Origin: Desulfobulbaceae bacterium
GTDB lineage: Bacteria; Desulfobacterota; Desulfobulbia; Desulfobulbales; Desulfobulbaceae
Reading direction: 5' to 3'
NCBI GenBank assembly: GCA_026990725.1
Contig: JALXCX010000128.1
Location: 1-7,273, forward strand
Length of the DNA stretch: 7,273 nucleotides
Below are positions 4,935-7,273 of the stretch, in pieces (within the stretch, counting starts at the first letter, position 1; every line of letters begins with the position of its first letter). The position numbers and the translations under genes are program-made. The notes beneath the pieces were generated by a model. That model saw nothing but the letters and a program-made list of their open reading frames with translations, searched no databases and was not told the origin of the DNA.

Positions 4935-6299
4935 TCACACATTACAGATAATGGTCCTCACCTTTCCATTCTTGGTACGGTTGAGCCGTTCAACCGTCTT
5001 AATCGTAAAAGCAATATCCGTACCAATTATATCGCCGGCCCGTTGCAAGAGGGCATTTTTATCTGTTTCCGTAAATTGCGGCGTCACGACTAGATAAAGA
5101 GTAATTTCATCAATTCTATCCTGGACCAGTTGGCTCTCTATAATATTATTAATACCGTCAAATATGTTAATAGCCATGCCAATACATTTTCCATCCGGTG
5201 TTTTCACAACATCATCAACCCGTCCTATGATTTCCCGGACAACAGGAAAGGCCCGACCGCAGGGGCATTGATACTCTTCATCGGCTAAAACAATACTATC
5301 GCCGATGCGATAGCGGATCAATGGCATTAAAAAATTACCAAAACCGGTTCCGATCAGTTCACAGGCAGTATCATCCACAGGGATGCATTCAACAAAGCTG
5401 TAGTCCGTCAGAAGATGATAGGCCCCATGTTCACAGGTTCCGATCGCCACGCATCTTTCAAAGCTCCCATACCAGTCAAACACCCGGACCCCCATTGCCC
5501 TTTCAATGGACGTTCTCTGAGCGGCCGATAATGATTCCGACGAGGTAACAATACCCTTTAATTTTGTCCCCCGGTATAATTGGCCCCGACTTAATAATTG
5601 TTCCGCCATATATGCAATTGCCGACGGATAGGCCTGAATTAAAACCGGGTCAAATTTTTCCAACTCTTGAATATAGAGTGACACCGTAGTAGGTGAGAGA
5701 TGATATGCCGACAACATGAGCATGTTGTCGGCTCGGTTGACCCTCCAGTATGGAGATTTTTTTGTGCCAGGAGGAACAATCATATCTCCCCGTATCCAGG
5801 CCCGCTTTTCTCCCTTTTGATATCCGGCCCATTCAAGCTGCCTGGTGAGAAACGCATTCTCAAAACTAATGGAATATAAATCGCGGAATCCGACCATGGA
5901 CAATCCGGTTGTACCGCTGGTTGCCGACTTGAATTTCAGGCCGAAATGTTTTGGATTAACAAACATCTCTCTATGCTCAACAACGGTCTGCTTTTGAAGG
6001 ACGGGAAACTGTCGCACGAAATCCCGGACACCCATTTCAGCGTCTGCATCCTTTTGGGCCTGCTGCTGATAGAAAGGGATTTTGGATCGGGCATGCTGCA
6101 GAATGGAGTATAATTGCTCATCCTGATATTGCTGCAGTTCATCTCTTGTCATCCATTGAGTTCGTTCAATCCGGCCATGTATTTTTTTAAATGTTCGACC
6201 TTCCCGTAGGCATTTGCGTATAAAAAACCTGAAAAATATAATGGCCTCTTGCAACCAAACAGGACTTTTCCGGTACAACCACGATGAATATGAAAGCAT
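4935..6299 (-). CDS. PaaK/CapK-like adenylate-forming enzyme (phenylacetate-CoA ligase family)
   Basis: 454 residues from ATG at 6299. Members of this ANL-type family activate a carboxylic acid with ATP; in capsule and exopolysaccharide clusters such CapK-like proteins are thought to supply acyl groups for decoration. Visible motifs: SATSGTTG (125-132, ATP loop), DWYGSFE (275-281, adenine-binding), IRYRIGD (328-334), CPCGR (345-349), IGRVDD (358-363) and TKNGKVR (442-448) near the C-terminal lysine region. C289, H295, C345 and C347 resemble the cysteine/histidine set that binds zinc in relatives. The N-terminus LYRKSPVWLQ is typical of the cluster-associated subgroup. The start is uncertain: a TTG at 6344, directly after an in-frame TGA, would add 15 residues, and neither start has a clear Shine-Dalgarno. 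The acid substrate is not predictable; phenylacetate itself is unlikely in this context. Confidence 0.85.
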   Translation of the reverse strand: MLSYSSWLYRKSPVWLQEAIIFFRFFIRKCLREGRTFKKIHGRIERTQWMTRDELQQYQDEQLYSILQHARSKIPFYQQQAQKDADAEMGVRDFVRQFPVLQKQTVVEHREMFVNPKHFGLKFKSATSGTTGLSMVGFRDLYSISFENAFLTRQLEWAGYQKGEKRAWIRGDMIVPPGTKKSPYWRVNRADNMLMLSAYHLSPTTVSLYIQELEKFDPVLIQAYPSAIAYMAEQLLSRGQLYRGTKLKGIVTSSESLSAAQRTSIERAMGVRVFDWYGSFERCVAIGTCEHGAYHLLTDYSFVECIPVDDTACELIGTGFGNFLMPLIRYRIGDSIVLADEEYQCPCGRAFPVVREIIGRVDDVVKTPDGKCIGMAINIFDGINNIIESQLVQDRIDEITLYLVVTPQFTETDKNALLQRAGDIIGTDIAFTIKTVERLNRTKNGKVRTIICNV

Positions 6300-6344
6300 T
6301 TTATTGAATAGATGATAAAAATTAGCGCAATAAAGAAAGCGCAA

Positions 6345-6547
6345 TCAAGCGATATAATGGCAACTATTTACCCCCATTGTCCGGAAACAAGGAATGACAT
6401 CCCATGACACATGATGCCGAACCGCATACCGCAATACTTTCTCTTGCTTCCAGGTCGATAAATAATAGCAAGGACAACGATGGTATCCCTGAGTTCCCTC
6501 AAGCCGGGCTTCAGGTACAATTAAAGGTGTTTCCTGTCTTCTCCGAT
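6345..6547. other. Spacer between the GT4 and PaaK/CapK-like genes
   Basis: About 200 bases with no recognised gene. It contains one copy of the GGGATACCATCG repeat core (6478-6492). An open minus-strand frame (6596-6345, 83 codons) overlaps the end of the GT4 gene by 49 bases and stops with TGA immediately before the alternative TTG start of the next gene. It is rich in Cys, His and Trp, has no domain I recognise, and is probably not a gene. No convincing promoter or terminator was found. Confidence 0.5.
6478..6492. repeat. Third copy of the CGATGGTATCCCTGA repeat core
   Basis: These 15 bases are identical to 1434-1448, the right arm of the inverted repeat at 1345-1446, in the same orientation. 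The left arm carries 14 of the 15 in the opposite orientation. This copy stands alone, with no partner arm seen nearby. An exact 15-base match inside 7 kb is unlikely by chance (a few percent). Confidence 0.55.
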
Positions 6548-7273
6548 TTACACACAACCATGATTTTTGCAAATCACAGCAAAATACCGATTCCACGCAC
6601 GGGAAACGGCCTGCACGGAACTCTTGGCAAGGGATGCCCGCATTGCATTTTCAGAGAGTTTTTCACGCAAAACACGGTCCTCCAGAAGTCGATTTATATG
6701 GTGCACAAAATCATCAACCCTGTCATTTGTTACCAGGTATCCCGTTTCGCCGTTGCGGACGATATCGCCAAGATCACCGACATCGGAAACCACGGGAACC
6801 ACTCCGGAGGCCATGGCTTCCAGCATGGCGATCGACATGCCCTCGTCTTCCGAGGTCAACACAAAGACCTTGGTCCGGCGCAAGTATGAAGCCACGTCAT
6901 TAACTGCGCCCGGCAGCGAAATATTGTCAACAAGGTCTTTATCTCGCACCATTGTCTGCAATTTTTCCCTTAAAGGGCCATCTCCTAAAAATACTCCCTG
7001 AATTTCAGGATGTTGCTTCTTGACAATGGAAATAATTTCTACAATCATCTCCGGTCGCTTCACCTCCGCCAATCTACCGACAAAGATGATATCTATTGCC
7101 CGATGTTCCTTTTCCTTCTGTGGAGTTATTTCTCCTATACTACCTGTTACAATGGCCAATTCTCCTGTATAGCCAATGCTTCTGATAAATTTTTTTGCTT
7201 TTGTTCCCCGGACAACAACAAGATCAAAGCAACGAACCAATGCATACACAATACGCTCAACTATCCTGCTTGG
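6548..7273 (-). CDS. Glycosyltransferase family 4 (GT-B fold), C-terminal part
   Basis: The C-terminal 241 residues of a retaining glycosyltransferase; the frame stays open to the window edge, so the start lies outside. It contains the donor-binding half of a GT-B fold: IIFVGRLAEVKRPEMIVEI (about residues 62-80 of the visible part), GVFLGDGPLREKL (93-105), the linker VNDVASYLRRTKVFVLTS, then SEDEGMSIAMLEAMASG (141-157) with the ExxxxxxxE motif that binds the nucleotide sugar in GT4. VVSDVGDLGDIVRNGETGYLV is the usual downstream segment. It acts in the cytoplasm on an unknown sugar and acceptor, presumably in the same pathway as the other genes. A GTG at 7249 could be read as a start, but the reading frame upstream is open (PSRIVERI) and a GT4 protein needs an N-terminal domain, so it is internal. 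Confidence 0.9.
   Translation of the reverse strand, partial: PSRIVERIVYALVRCFDLVVVRGTKAKKFIRSIGYTGELAIVTGSIGEITPQKEKEHRAIDIIFVGRLAEVKRPEMIVEIISIVKKQHPEIQGVFLGDGPLREKLQTMVRDKDLVDNISLPGAVNDVASYLRRTKVFVLTSEDEGMSIAMLEAMASGVVPVVSDVGDLGDIVRNGETGYLVTNDRVDDFVHHINRLLEDRVLREKLSENAMRASLAKSSVQAVSRAWNRYFAVICKNHGCV

Noticed and set aside
6345..6596. Minus-strand open frame of 83 codons ending just before the TTG at 6344
   Set aside because: The TGATTG junction suggests coupling, but the frame overlaps the conserved end of the GT4 gene, is unusually rich in Cys, His and Trp, and includes the dispersed repeat core.
6404..6889. Plus-strand open frame of 161 codons
   Set aside because: It lies opposite the well-supported GT4 gene and its spacer, with no domain or ribosome binding site.

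Overview
The window looks like part of a Gram-negative bacterial cluster for a surface or extracellular polysaccharide. All six credible genes lie on the minus strand, so transcription runs from high to low coordinates. In that order they are: a GT4-type glycosyltransferase (5' end outside the window); a PaaK/CapK-like adenylate-forming enzyme; a secreted right-handed parallel beta-helix protein; a sulfotransferase; a GT2 glycosyltransferase; and the first 58 codons of an NAD-dependent sugar epimerase/dehydratase. No gene identifies the species. The Gram-negative assignment rests on the gene types and the repeat style. The short palindromic repeats and the cluster type recall Desulfobacterota or gammaproteobacterial environmental genomes, but that is a weak inference.

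Layout: 7273-6548 is the GT4 gene; 6547-6300 is a spacer with one copy of a short dispersed repeat; 6299-4935 is the PaaK/CapK-like gene; 4934-4721 is a spacer with a possible weak terminator and a plausible sigma-70 promoter. At 4720-2879 is the beta-helix gene, followed closely by the sulfotransferase (about 2833-1913), which begins in the same reading frame just past the beta-helix stop codon. At 1912-1311 is a roughly 600-base gap with no convincing gene but many palindromes. These include a perfect inverted pair of REP-like elements and a second inverted repeat with 20-base arms. At 1304-387 is the GT2 gene. At 386-177 is a spacer holding five tandem copies of a 25-base repeat, and 176-1 is the epimerase start.

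Inferred working model: the epimerase/dehydratase makes a nucleotide sugar, and the two glycosyltransferases build the glycan in the cytoplasm. The PaaK/CapK-like enzyme probably activates an acid for decoration, and the sulfotransferase probably adds sulfate from PAPS. The exported beta-helix protein probably binds, cleaves or epimerises the finished polymer outside the cytoplasm. Polymerase and export genes (wzx/wzy or synthase type) are not in this window. The most unusual material is the set of non-coding repeats between the genes, not the genes themselves.
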